Shown: positions 57,363-64,000 of the stretch, piece by piece
Layout: every line of letters begins with the position of its first letter
Position numbering within the stretch: position 1 is the first letter of the stretch
From: Bartonella sp. M0283
Lineage (GTDB): Bacteria; Pseudomonadota; Alphaproteobacteria; Rhizobiales; Rhizobiaceae
NCBI RefSeq assembly: GCF_016100455.1
Contig: NZ_JACFSK010000002.1
Span: 75,321 to 139,320, forward strand
Direction: 5' to 3'
DNA length: 64,000 nucleotides
The notes under the pieces: model-generated
What the model was told of the DNA's origin: nothing
Database searches by the model: none
The model's input: only the letters and a program-made list of their open reading frames with translations
Translations under genes and position numbers: made by a program

Positions 57363-58229
57363 TTATTTAACCGGAGCCGCTTTTAGACAAAGTTTTTCAA
57401 TGTATTGTTTAAGTGTTATTTTTCCTCTCAACGTTTTATTCAAAGGCGGCCAATCACCACTTATTGTGTTTAACGCCATCGCAGCAAATGACATTGCACT
57501 TGAGTTCGAGAAAGAAAGAGAAAGATAATAATTTTCAATATCTTCCTTGTTCACTCCTACGAGTTTCACAGGTTTTCCAAGTGCCGTTTGAAAAGCTGTT
57601 GCGACATCTTGAATCGTGTAACGTTCCGGCCCTTCAATATAATGAATGCCAGCTTTTCCACTCTCAATAAGCCCCGTCAAATAATCGGCGATATCGCGAG
57701 GAGCGACCATCGGAATGATAGAATGGGAAGGATAAATGGTGGTCAAACATCCTTTTTCGATAATTTCGTTGAGAGCAAAATCCCAATTGGACATATAAAA
57801 GCCTGCGCGAACAATCAGCGCTTCCGGATAAATCTCTTTAACCTTCTCCTCCAATAAATAAAGGCTTCCTAAATCTCCGATATGGTCACCTTTTTGAGCA
57901 CCATAAGTCGACTGCACAATGACTTTTTCAAGATTCGTGTTTTCGAGCGCGCGCGTAATCGCTGCAATTGTTCTGCGCTCTTCAACATCAACATCATGAA
58001 CAGGATTGGCAGGCGGATTAAGGATATAAACGCCGCTCGCCTGTTTCAAAATCTCATGGAACAAATGGTAGTCGGAAATATCGATTTCCGCGAGTCTGGC
58101 ACCAAGCTTGACAAGGTTTTCAGCGCGTTTTCCAGAACGGGTTACCACTGTCACATCTCTCCCCGAACGCAGCAGATTTTTTGCGAGTTCCGAACCGATA
58201 TGGCCGGTTGCACCCAGCACGACAAACAT
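57363..58229 (-). CDS. NmrA-like/SDR family NAD(P)-binding protein
   Basis: A 288-residue protein of the atypical short-chain dehydrogenase superfamily. Nucleotide motif VLGATGHIGSELAKNLLRSG is at the N-terminus, then DVTVVTRSGKR where an NADP-binding basic residue follows the second strand. The middle has VIVQSTYGAQKGDH and LIVRAGFYMSNW, and YIEGPERYTIQDVATAF is typical of NmrA and quinone-oxidoreductase-like (QorB/YtfG) proteins. The usual Tyr-x3-Lys catalytic pair is not evident, as in NmrA, so it may be a redox sensor rather than an enzyme. Its stop is at the upstream edge of the serC leader. No operon partner. Confidence 0.8.
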   Translation of the reverse strand: MFVVLGATGHIGSELAKNLLRSGRDVTVVTRSGKRAENLVKLGARLAEIDISDYHLFHEILKQASGVYILNPPANPVHDVDVEERRTIAAITRALENTNLEKVIVQSTYGAQKGDHIGDLGSLYLLEEKVKEIYPEALIVRAGFYMSNWDFALNEIIEKGCLTTIYPSHSIIPMVAPRDIADYLTGLIESGKAGIHYIEGPERYTIQDVATAFQTALGKPVKLVGVNKEDIENYYLSLSFSNSSAMSFAAMALNTISGDWPPLNKTLRGKITLKQYIEKLCLKAAPVK

Positions 58230-58336
58230 AATTCACCGCTCTGTCAAAATCCGTTAGCCTATCGGATAACGATAATCATTCTTGTCGGGAAGGGCTAATA
58301 AAACTATGATAAGCTTTAAAACATGACGGGTGCAGG

Positions 58337-58774
58337 ATGAAACAATTGCATTGGATAAAAAGCTTAAGTCTTATGATCATTCCGCTTTTGTTTTTAAGCG
58401 GTTGCCAATCGGTTCCCAAGCTCAAATCACCCGATAATGTTTACGAGTTCAACACCCGCCCGACAAATGAAGTTGGCATTCCGGCCGATGTCTTGAGGCG
58501 TGCCGCTTTTACGGCTGAACGTCGCGGCTATCGTTATTTTACAATCAGTGATACATCCGAAGGTGCCCAGACTTCAAAAATGCCGACTTTCGGCATTAAT
58601 TATGGACGCGATCCTTATGGCTTTTCTGACCCTGGTGCCGACAGTACGGGAGGTGGAATTTCAATGGATTTACCATTAAATACACGTCGCATCCATTGGG
58701 TTGTCACCATGATGCATACGCCCGAAACACAATCGACCAAAGTTTATGATGTAACCGAGGTTATTGCCAAATAG
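58337..58774 (+). CDS. Small lipoprotein of unknown function
   Basis: A 145-residue protein with a lipoprotein signal peptide: basic start MKQLHWIKS, hydrophobic SLMIIPLLFLSGC with the lipobox cysteine at about residue 22. The mature part is around 120 residues with no cysteine and a repetitive middle of Gly/Asp/Ser (YGRDPYGFSDPGADSTGGG), followed by two beta-like strands (RRIHWVVTMMH, STKVYDVTEVI). It resembles the alphaproteobacterial CC0125/CC1285 type of lipoprotein by its RRAAFTAERRGYRYF segment. It precedes the urease operon on the same strand but is probably not part of it. Confidence 0.72.
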   Translation: MKQLHWIKSLSLMIIPLLFLSGCQSVPKLKSPDNVYEFNTRPTNEVGIPADVLRRAAFTAERRGYRYFTISDTSEGAQTSKMPTFGINYGRDPYGFSDPGADSTGGGISMDLPLNTRRIHWVVTMMHTPETQSTKVYDVTEVIAK

Positions 58775-58849
58775 CTGTTTTCAACAAGTTGGCCACTTCA
58801 AGTTCAAGATAAAAATTGCGTTTTATAGAAAAACTGTTGTCATATAGCG

Positions 58850-59719
58850 GTGAGAAGAACAATATTTTTACAAAAACTTGGGGATGGCAATCATTTGCAA
58901 AATTCATCTTTAAAAAAAATCGCTATGCAGCGCATGGAAGGCAGCGCTTCGTTCAGTACGGTTTATAAAGATCAACGGTCATCTTTGGAAAAGCTTTATC
59001 AATCCGGTTCATTGAAATTACGTTTTCCGCTTTATTCCGACAACCATTTCGAGGCTGTGCAAATCAATACGGCAGGCGGTGTGACCGGTGGCGACAAGCT
59101 TTTCTGGAAATGCGAACTCGGTGAAAAAACAAAAGCAACAATCACCACACAAGCCGCCGAAAAAATATATCGCTCGCTTGATGCTATGCCGGCCGAAATC
59201 AATATTTCGCTAAATTTAAGAAAAAACTCTACATTGTTCTGGCTCCCGCAGGAGACAATTTTTTTTAATTGTGCCGCGTTAAAACGCAAAATCACCGTCG
59301 AGATGGAAGAAGGTGCAGCCCTTCTTCTGGTAGAAGCTTTTATTTTCGGACGGAAACTCATGGGAGAGAAAGTTGTCAACGGCTTTATTGATGACGAGTG
59401 GCAAGTGCGTCTTTGCGATAAGCTTGTCCATTTTGAAGCCTTTAAAATCAATGGCAATATTTTACAGCAATCAACCCGCTCGGCAATTTTCAACGCCAAT
59501 CAGGCCATTGCCACAATTCTTTACATTGCCAATGATTATGAAAGCAAAGAAGCGGCTGCGAGAGAGATTATCGGACAATCCGGCGGGGTCTCTGCATGGA
59601 ATGGCAAGCTTCTTGCTAGGATTATTGAAAAGGACTCCTATTCTTTGAGGGAAAAACTCGTTCCTTTGATAAAACTGCTAACAAAAGGGGCAGACGTGCC
59701 AAAATTTTGGTCAATTTAG
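58850..59719 (+). CDS. ureD: Urease accessory protein UreD
   Basis: A 289-residue accessory protein (also called UreH), which forms the UreD-UreF-UreG complex that delivers nickel to apo-urease. The family core LRFPLYSDNHFEAVQINTAGGVTGGDKLFW and the ITTQAAEKIYRS segment are clear. The start is uncertain: GTG at 58850 gives the length above, while ATG at 58925 (MQRMEGSAS) would omit 25 residues; many UreD proteins begin near the latter. ureA follows after 13 bases. It opens a collinear urease operon. Confidence 0.93.
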   Translation: MRRTIFLQKLGDGNHLQNSSLKKIAMQRMEGSASFSTVYKDQRSSLEKLYQSGSLKLRFPLYSDNHFEAVQINTAGGVTGGDKLFWKCELGEKTKATITTQAAEKIYRSLDAMPAEINISLNLRKNSTLFWLPQETIFFNCAALKRKITVEMEEGAALLLVEAFIFGRKLMGEKVVNGFIDDEWQVRLCDKLVHFEAFKINGNILQQSTRSAIFNANQAIATILYIANDYESKEAAAREIIGQSGGVSAWNGKLLARIIEKDSYSLREKLVPLIKLLTKGADVPKFWSI

Positions 59720-59732
59720 CTATGGGTGAATA

Positions 59733-60035
59733 ATGATACTTACCGAAAGAGAAAAGGACAAATTGTTGATCTCAATGGCGGCCATGGTTGCTCGCAAACG
59801 ACTCGAACGGGGAGTAAAGCTCAATCATCCGGAAGCTGTTGCACTGATTAGCGATTTTGTCGTGGAAGGTGCCCGTGATGGCCGCACCGTTGCCGACCTC
59901 ATGGAACAAGGTGCTTATGTATTGCGCCGCGATCAGGTCATGGAAGGCATTCCTGAAATGATTGAAGACATTCAGGTTGAAGCAACATTTCCCGACGGGA
60001 CAAAACTTGTCACTGTCCACCATCCGATACGTTAA
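59733..60035 (+). CDS. ureA: Urease gamma subunit
   Basis: A 100-residue structural subunit of the (UreABC)3 urease. Typical sequence: [39 protein letters not shown] (seen in part as [10 protein letters not shown]), then [11 protein letters not shown] and VTVHHPIR at the C-terminus. It forms the outer part of the trimer and has no catalytic residues. It is separate from ureB, unlike fused versions in Helicobacter, and here the two are divided by a nickel-permease gene. Confidence 0.96.
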   Translation: MILTEREKDKLLISMAAMVARKRLERGVKLNHPEAVALISDFVVEGARDGRTVADLMEQGAYVLRRDQVMEGIPEMIEDIQVEATFPDGTKLVTVHHPIR

Positions 60036-60079
60036 GTTCAATAATTGAAATATATAAAACTATGAAGAGGGGAACTCTC

Positions 60080-60685
60080 ATGAAACTTTTGTCAAGATCG
60101 ACAGTCATAACAGCTTTGATGATTTTCACATCCACACCGGCTTTTGCCCACCTGACCGGTGTTCCACATGACCATAGCTCTTTTACAAGCGGCTTTTTAC
60201 ACCCGCTAACCGGTTTTGATCATATTCTGGTCATGGTGGCGGTCGGCTTATGGGCAGCTCAACTCGGCGGAAAATCGATTCTAGCAGTTCCGGCAAGTTT
60301 TGTTGTCTGTATGGCAATTGGTTTTTGGCTTGCCACAAAAGGCATTGCATTACCTTATGTTGAACCGGTCATTCTTGCTTCCGTGATTGCGATGGGGCTC
60401 TTTGCGGCAATGGCCATTCATCTTCCCATTATGCCGGCCATGCTCGTCGTCGGTGCTTTTGCGCTTTTTCATGGTTATGCGCATGGTCTCGAACTTGAAA
60501 ATTCGGAGGCCTATGCTTACGGAATCGGTTTTTCTATTGCCACAGCATTGCTTCACGGCGTCGGTATTACAATCGGCTTGGGAGCAAGCAAAATTTTTGG
60601 CCGGTCAAATGGCGCAACAGCAATCAGAATCGGCGGCGTTGCGACCACTCTTGCAGGGCTTTATCTGGCCTTTGCTGCTGCATGA
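60080..60685 (+). CDS. HupE/UreJ family nickel permease
   Basis: A 201-residue polytopic protein with a signal-like first helix (MKLLSRSTVITALMIFTSTPAFA), the motif HPLTGFDHILVMVAVGLWAAQLGGK, an internal HLPIMPAML segment and FALFHGYAHGLEL, all HupE/UreJ signatures whose histidines bind nickel. ATG 60080 has GAGGGGAA upstream; ATG at 60062 would contain this site within the coding sequence. Its position between ureA and ureB makes nickel import for urease the likely role. Related inserted ORFs are known in rhizobial urease clusters. Confidence 0.9.
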   Translation: MKLLSRSTVITALMIFTSTPAFAHLTGVPHDHSSFTSGFLHPLTGFDHILVMVAVGLWAAQLGGKSILAVPASFVVCMAIGFWLATKGIALPYVEPVILASVIAMGLFAAMAIHLPIMPAMLVVGAFALFHGYAHGLELENSEAYAYGIGFSIATALLHGVGITIGLGASKIFGRSNGATAIRIGGVATTLAGLYLAFAAA

Positions 60686-60726
60686 AATCGAATTCCTACT
60701 ACCCGTTTTAACAATCGGAAAGAAAT

Positions 60727-61035
60727 ATGATGGTTCCCGGAGAAATTATTACAGAGGCAGGCGATATTGAAATGAATGCCGGCCGTAATGCGATAAAACT
60801 CAAAGTCGGCAATAGCGGTGACCGCCCTATTCAAGTGGGGTCGCATTATCATTTTTATGAAGCCAATCCTGCCCTTCAATTCGACCGCGAAAAAGCCCGT
60901 GGAATGCGACTTGATATTCCGGCCGGTACCGCTGTCCGGTTTGAACCCGGACAGGAAAAAGATGTTTTCCTCATACCATTAGCGGGAAAACAGCGTGTCT
61001 TCGGTTTTCGTGCAAAAATTCAGGGGGATCTTTGA
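60727..61035 (+). CDS. ureB: Urease beta subunit
   Basis: A 102-residue structural subunit. Diagnostic sequence: [18 protein letters not shown] at the start, then [24 protein letters not shown] and [28 protein letters not shown] (in part, RFEPGQ). It stabilises the active site flap region of UreC in the trimer of trimers. Its stop TGA overlaps the ureC start by one base (TGATG), so the two are translationally coupled. Confidence 0.97.
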   Translation: MMVPGEIITEAGDIEMNAGRNAIKLKVGNSGDRPIQVGSHYHFYEANPALQFDREKARGMRLDIPAGTAVRFEPGQEKDVFLIPLAGKQRVFGFRAKIQGDL

Positions 61036-62744
61036 TGAGCCACAAAATTTCGCGTGCCGCTTATGCGCAAATGTTCGGGCCGACAAAAGGTGACCATATC
61101 CGCCTTGCCGATACAGACCTTTTCGTAACTGTCGAAGATGACAAGACAACTTATGGCGAGGAAGTCAAATTCGGCGGTGGTAAAGTTATCCGCGATGGTA
61201 TGGGCCAAAGCCAATATTCACGTGAAAAAGGGGCTATGGATACAGTTATCACCAATGCCCTTATTGTCGATTATACCGGCATTTATAAAGCCGATATCGG
61301 TTTGAAAGACGGTCTTATCGAAAAAATCGGTAAAGCTGGCAATCCCGATATTCAACCAAATGTCGATATCATCATTGGCCCTGCAACCGAAATTATTGCA
61401 GCGGAGGGGAAAATTGTAACCGCTGGCGGAATTGATTCACACATTCATTTTATTTGCCCCCAGCAGGTCAACGAAGCACTCTATTCCGGCATTACAACCA
61501 TGTTTGGCGGTGGCACGGGGCCCGCACACGGAACGCTAGCGACCACCTGCACACCGGGCCCTTGGCATTTGGCGCGCATGATACAGGCGGTAGACAGCTT
61601 GCCGATGAATATCGGCCTTGCTGGCAAAGGCAATTCATCTTCTCCTGATGCTTTGATCGAAATGGTCAATGCCGGTGCTTCTTCGCTCAAACTTCATGAA
61701 GATTGGGGGTCGACTCCGGCGGCAATCGACAATTGCTTGAGCGTTGCCGATGATTATGACGTGCAGGTTATGATTCACACCGATACATTGAATGAAGCGG
61801 GGTTTGTCGAAGATACAATCGCTGCATTCAAAGGCCGGACAATCCATGCCTTCCATACAGAAGGTGCCGGCGGTGGTCATGCTCCCGATATTATCCGTGT
61901 TTGCGGGTTTGAAAATGTATTGCCTGCCTCAACCAACCCCACGCGCCCCTATACGAAAAACACCATTGCCGAACATCTTGATATGCTCATGGTTTGCCAT
62001 CACTTGTCGGCAAAAATACCGGAAGATGTTGCTTTTGCCGAAAGTCGTATACGTAAGGAAACAATTGCCGCAGAAGATATCCTGCATGATATTGGTGCCT
62101 TTTCTATTATCGCGTCGGATAGTCAGGCAATGGGACGGGTTGGCGAAGTCATTATCCGCACATGGCAGACTGCCGATAAAATGAAAAAACAGCGTGGTTA
62201 TTTGGGCAACGATAGCGGGTTCAACGATAATGAACGCGTGAAACGCTATATTGCAAAATACACAATCAATCCGGCCATTGCACAAGGAATTGGTCATGTC
62301 ACCGGTTCGATAGAAACCGGTAAACGTGCCGATATTGTCATCTGGTCGCCCGCCTTTTTCGGAGTAAAACCGGAGATGGTTTTGCTTGGCGGGATGATCG
62401 CAGCAGCACCAATGGGTGACCCCAATGCATCGATTGCAACACCACAACCGGTTCACTTCCGGCCAATGTTCGGCGCTCTCGGAAAGGCTGTCAAACACAC
62501 ATCTCTTACCTTTACCAGCAAAGCCGCTATTGATAACGGGCTCGCCGAAAAGCTTGGGCTTGAAAAGGAACTCGTTGCCGTTAAAAACACCCGCACTATT
62601 TCCAAAAAATCCATGAAACTCAATTCTGCAACGCCGCATATCGACGTTGACCCAGAAACTTATGAAGTGCGCGCAGATGGTGAATTATTAACCTGCGAAC
62701 CGGCAAAGATACTTCCGATGGCACAACGCTATTTTCTTTATTGA
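61035..62744 (+). CDS. ureC: Urease alpha (catalytic) subunit
   Basis: A 569-residue nickel amidohydrolase that hydrolyses urea to ammonia and carbamate. The ligands are intact: HIHF near residue 137, the carbamylated lysine Lys219 in [20 protein letters not shown], the [12 protein letters not shown] region, and the flap [12 protein letters not shown] with Cys321 and catalytic His322. These numbers lie two above the Klebsiella enzyme, consistent with the chosen start. ATG at 61035 is preferred to TTG 61032 because it couples to ureB and has GGGGG upstream. Cytosolic; needs UreD, E, F and G for nickel. Enzyme should be active. Confidence 0.98.
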   Translation: MSHKISRAAYAQMFGPTKGDHIRLADTDLFVTVEDDKTTYGEEVKFGGGKVIRDGMGQSQYSREKGAMDTVITNALIVDYTGIYKADIGLKDGLIEKIGKAGNPDIQPNVDIIIGPATEIIAAEGKIVTAGGIDSHIHFICPQQVNEALYSGITTMFGGGTGPAHGTLATTCTPGPWHLARMIQAVDSLPMNIGLAGKGNSSSPDALIEMVNAGASSLKLHEDWGSTPAAIDNCLSVADDYDVQVMIHTDTLNEAGFVEDTIAAFKGRTIHAFHTEGAGGGHAPDIIRVCGFENVLPASTNPTRPYTKNTIAEHLDMLMVCHHLSAKIPEDVAFAESRIRKETIAAEDILHDIGAFSIIASDSQAMGRVGEVIIRTWQTADKMKKQRGYLGNDSGFNDNERVKRYIAKYTINPAIAQGIGHVTGSIETGKRADIVIWSPAFFGVKPEMVLLGGMIAAAPMGDPNASIATPQPVHFRPMFGALGKAVKHTSLTFTSKAAIDNGLAEKLGLEKELVAVKNTRTISKKSMKLNSATPHIDVDPETYEVRADGELLTCEPAKILPMAQRYFLY

Positions 62745-62751
62745 GGTTTAA

Positions 62752-63216
62752 ATGTCCTATAAAACTTTTCGAGCAACAAAATATATACCGGCGTCCAATG
62801 CCAAAGGAGTTGAAACTTCAGGTGCGCTTTCACTTTCCCATGACGAGCGCCATATCCGCCGAAAATTACTTCATTTTGTGAATGGCGATATGATTATGGT
62901 GGATTTGAAAGAACCCGTCCATCTTTCTGAAGGAGATGTCCTTGAAGCAGAAAATGGCGAATATTTTCTCATCCACGCAGCCAACGAACCACTTTATTCT
63001 GTAACGGCGAACACACCGCTGGAGCTTACCCGACTTGCCTGGCATTTGGGCAACCGTCATCAAGCAGTCGAAATTAAAGAAAACAGAATCCTTGTGCTTC
63101 GTGATCCTGTTATACGCGCTATGCTTGAAGGTTTAGGAGCAACCGTTGAAGAGATCGAAGCTCCTTTTCGACCTCTCCACGGAGCTTATCACGACCTTGC
63201 GGGGCACCATCATTAA
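62752..63216 (+). CDS. ureE: Urease accessory protein UreE (nickel chaperone)
   Basis: A 154-residue metallochaperone that donates nickel to the UreG complex. N-terminal peptide-binding domain (LSHDERHIRRKLLHFVNGDMIMVDL, in part LSHDERHIRR), then the metal-binding domain with LAWHLGNRHQAVEI and the histidine pair near the dimer interface. It ends with a short His tail (HDLAGHHH), shorter than the His-rich tail of Klebsiella, so probably less nickel storage. The stop TAA overlaps the start of ureF. Confidence 0.95.
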   Translation: MSYKTFRATKYIPASNAKGVETSGALSLSHDERHIRRKLLHFVNGDMIMVDLKEPVHLSEGDVLEAENGEYFLIHAANEPLYSVTANTPLELTRLAWHLGNRHQAVEIKENRILVLRDPVIRAMLEGLGATVEEIEAPFRPLHGAYHDLAGHHH

Positions 63217-63875
63217 TGTTGCAGGGTGACGCCTCTTTGCTGCGTTTGATGACGCTTTTTTCGCCGGTCTTTCCGGTCGGCGGCTTTGCCTATAGCCACG
63301 GTCTCGAACAAGCAGTCCATGAAAATTCTATTCAAAATGCCGAAGATTTGTTTGATTGGCTTGATGCTCTTGCCAATCACGGATCTCTCCATAATGACGT
63401 GGTTTTGATCGCCGAAGCGTGGAGATCAACCGATCAAGGAAAATCCATTATTGCCCTTGTTGAACTAGCCAATGCCAACACTGCCTCGAAAGAACGCTTC
63501 CTGGAAATCGATTTACAAGGCCGTGCTTTTTGTACCTCAGTTGCCCAAACCGGTTTTTCAAAAGAAATCTATAAAGCCCTTCCCTATCCAGTTGCTGTGG
63601 GCGTTCTCGGACACCAATTGGAAATTTCATTGTCATCTGTCCTGACAGCCTATCTCCACACATTTCTGTCAAATCTGGTGCAGGCAGCTATAAGACTTGT
63701 TCCGCTTGGACAAAGCGACGGCGTCAAAACCATGGCAAAGCTCGAAAGAACAATTCTTGCTATCACCGAGAACAGCGATAAGCTTACACTTGATAATCTC
63801 GGTTCATGCTGTTTCCTATCCGACATCATGGCAATGCGACACGAAACACTTTATTCAAGGATTTTCCGTTCATGA
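63216..63875 (+). CDS. ureF: Urease accessory protein UreF
   Basis: A 219-residue all-helical accessory protein linking UreD and UreG during metallocentre assembly and acting as a checkpoint on GTP hydrolysis. Recognisable blocks: [21 protein letters not shown] at the N-terminus, [18 protein letters not shown], then [12 protein letters not shown] and [25 protein letters not shown]. Starts in the ureE stop (TAATG) and overlaps ureG by ATGA, so translation is coupled through E, F and G. Length slightly under the usual 220-240. Confidence 0.95.
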   Translation: MLQGDASLLRLMTLFSPVFPVGGFAYSHGLEQAVHENSIQNAEDLFDWLDALANHGSLHNDVVLIAEAWRSTDQGKSIIALVELANANTASKERFLEIDLQGRAFCTSVAQTGFSKEIYKALPYPVAVGVLGHQLEISLSSVLTAYLHTFLSNLVQAAIRLVPLGQSDGVKTMAKLERTILAITENSDKLTLDNLGSCCFLSDIMAMRHETLYSRIFRS

Positions 63876-64000
63876 CATCTTCTTATTCACCAAACGGCCC
63901 GTTACGTATCGGCATTGGAGGCCCTGTCGGGTCCGGAAAAACAACTTTGACGGAAATGCTTTGCAAGGCCTTGCGCGATCATTACTCGGTCGCCGTTGTT
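63872..64000 (+). CDS. ureG: Urease accessory GTPase UreG (partial, cut by window end)
   Basis: The first 43 codons are visible. The GTPase P-loop [20 protein letters not shown] follows the usual UreG lead-in PLRIG. Its ATG overlaps the ureF stop. UreG supplies the GTP hydrolysis that drives nickel insertion. The rest lies beyond the window. Confidence 0.95.
   Translation, partial: MTSSYSPNGPLRIGIGGPVGSGKTTLTEMLCKALRDHYSVAVV

Noticed and set aside
61929..62639. Long frame antisense to ureC
   Set aside because: Shadow of a strongly conserved gene; no start context and no family resemblance.
58850..64000. Urease cluster as a new system
   Set aside because: All genes match known urease structural and accessory families with intact catalytic residues; only the permease position is mildly unusual and is also known from rhizobia.

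Overview
The window looks like a chromosomal segment of an alphaproteobacterium of the Hyphomicrobiales (Rhizobiales), closest in style to the Brucella/Bartonella lineage. The basis is gene content (zwf-pgl-edd, serC-serA, a PutA without a DNA-binding domain next to an Lrp-type regulator, RpoH, a PdhS-like kinase, a ureDA-BCEFG operon), moderate-to-low GC by eye, a tRNA-His that lacks the encoded G-1 and has U72/A73 (a known alphaproteobacterial peculiarity), and a leader that resembles the alphaproteobacterial serC RNA motif. A gut-associated Bartonella-like organism would fit, but naming one is inference.

Layout. 1-1.6 kb: end of an unidentified gene (perhaps a solute-binding protein) and a TctE/QseC-type sensor kinase. 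2-7 kb, minus strand: MOSC protein, AsmA-like protein, then an envelope-sugar cluster (polysaccharide deacetylase, GT25 and GT29-like glycosyltransferases). 7.2-9.4 kb: a LysR regulator divergent from lrgA-lrgB, with a palindrome between them. 9.7-14.9 kb: folD facing the Entner-Doudoroff operon zwf-pgl-edd. 15.2-17.9 kb: a glutamine-synthetase-like/FAD-oxidoreductase pair (gamma-glutamyl-polyamine type). 18.5-19.6 kb: tRNA-His and a 115-bp tandem repeat array. 19.6-28.6 kb: pyrD, a DUF952 gene, a small periplasmic protein, mscL, a PAS/histidine kinase and an FtsK without visible membrane segments. 28.8-34.7 kb: proline module putA, putR and a ProP-like transporter. 35.2-41 kb: a membrane protein, then a segmental tandem duplication carrying two aldehyde dehydrogenase genes, with a decayed rluD 5' fragment between them and intact rluD after them. 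41.2-46.3 kb: rpoH, a large single-pass membrane protein, purA. 46.3-47.6 kb: a gene-poor AT-rich stretch holding a degenerate 22-bp tandem repeat and the control region of glpT. 49.5-53.3 kb: a three-subunit membrane-bound FAD dehydrogenase (gluconate/polyol type). 53.9-58.8 kb: serC-serA-GNAT, an NmrA-like reductase and a lipoprotein. 58.8-64 kb: urease operon ureD-A-hupE-B-C-E-F-G, with ureG cut by the window edge.

Metabolically the segment combines proline, polyamine-type and urea nitrogen use with sugar-acid oxidation (periplasmic dehydrogenase plus Entner-Doudoroff). No phage, insertion sequence or CRISPR array was seen. The least explained items are the alternating 115-bp repeat array, the 22-bp degenerate repeat, an orphan plus-strand terminator at 4.73 kb that may end a small RNA, and the GT29-like sialyltransferase fold protein. 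No clearly new multi-gene system is evident.
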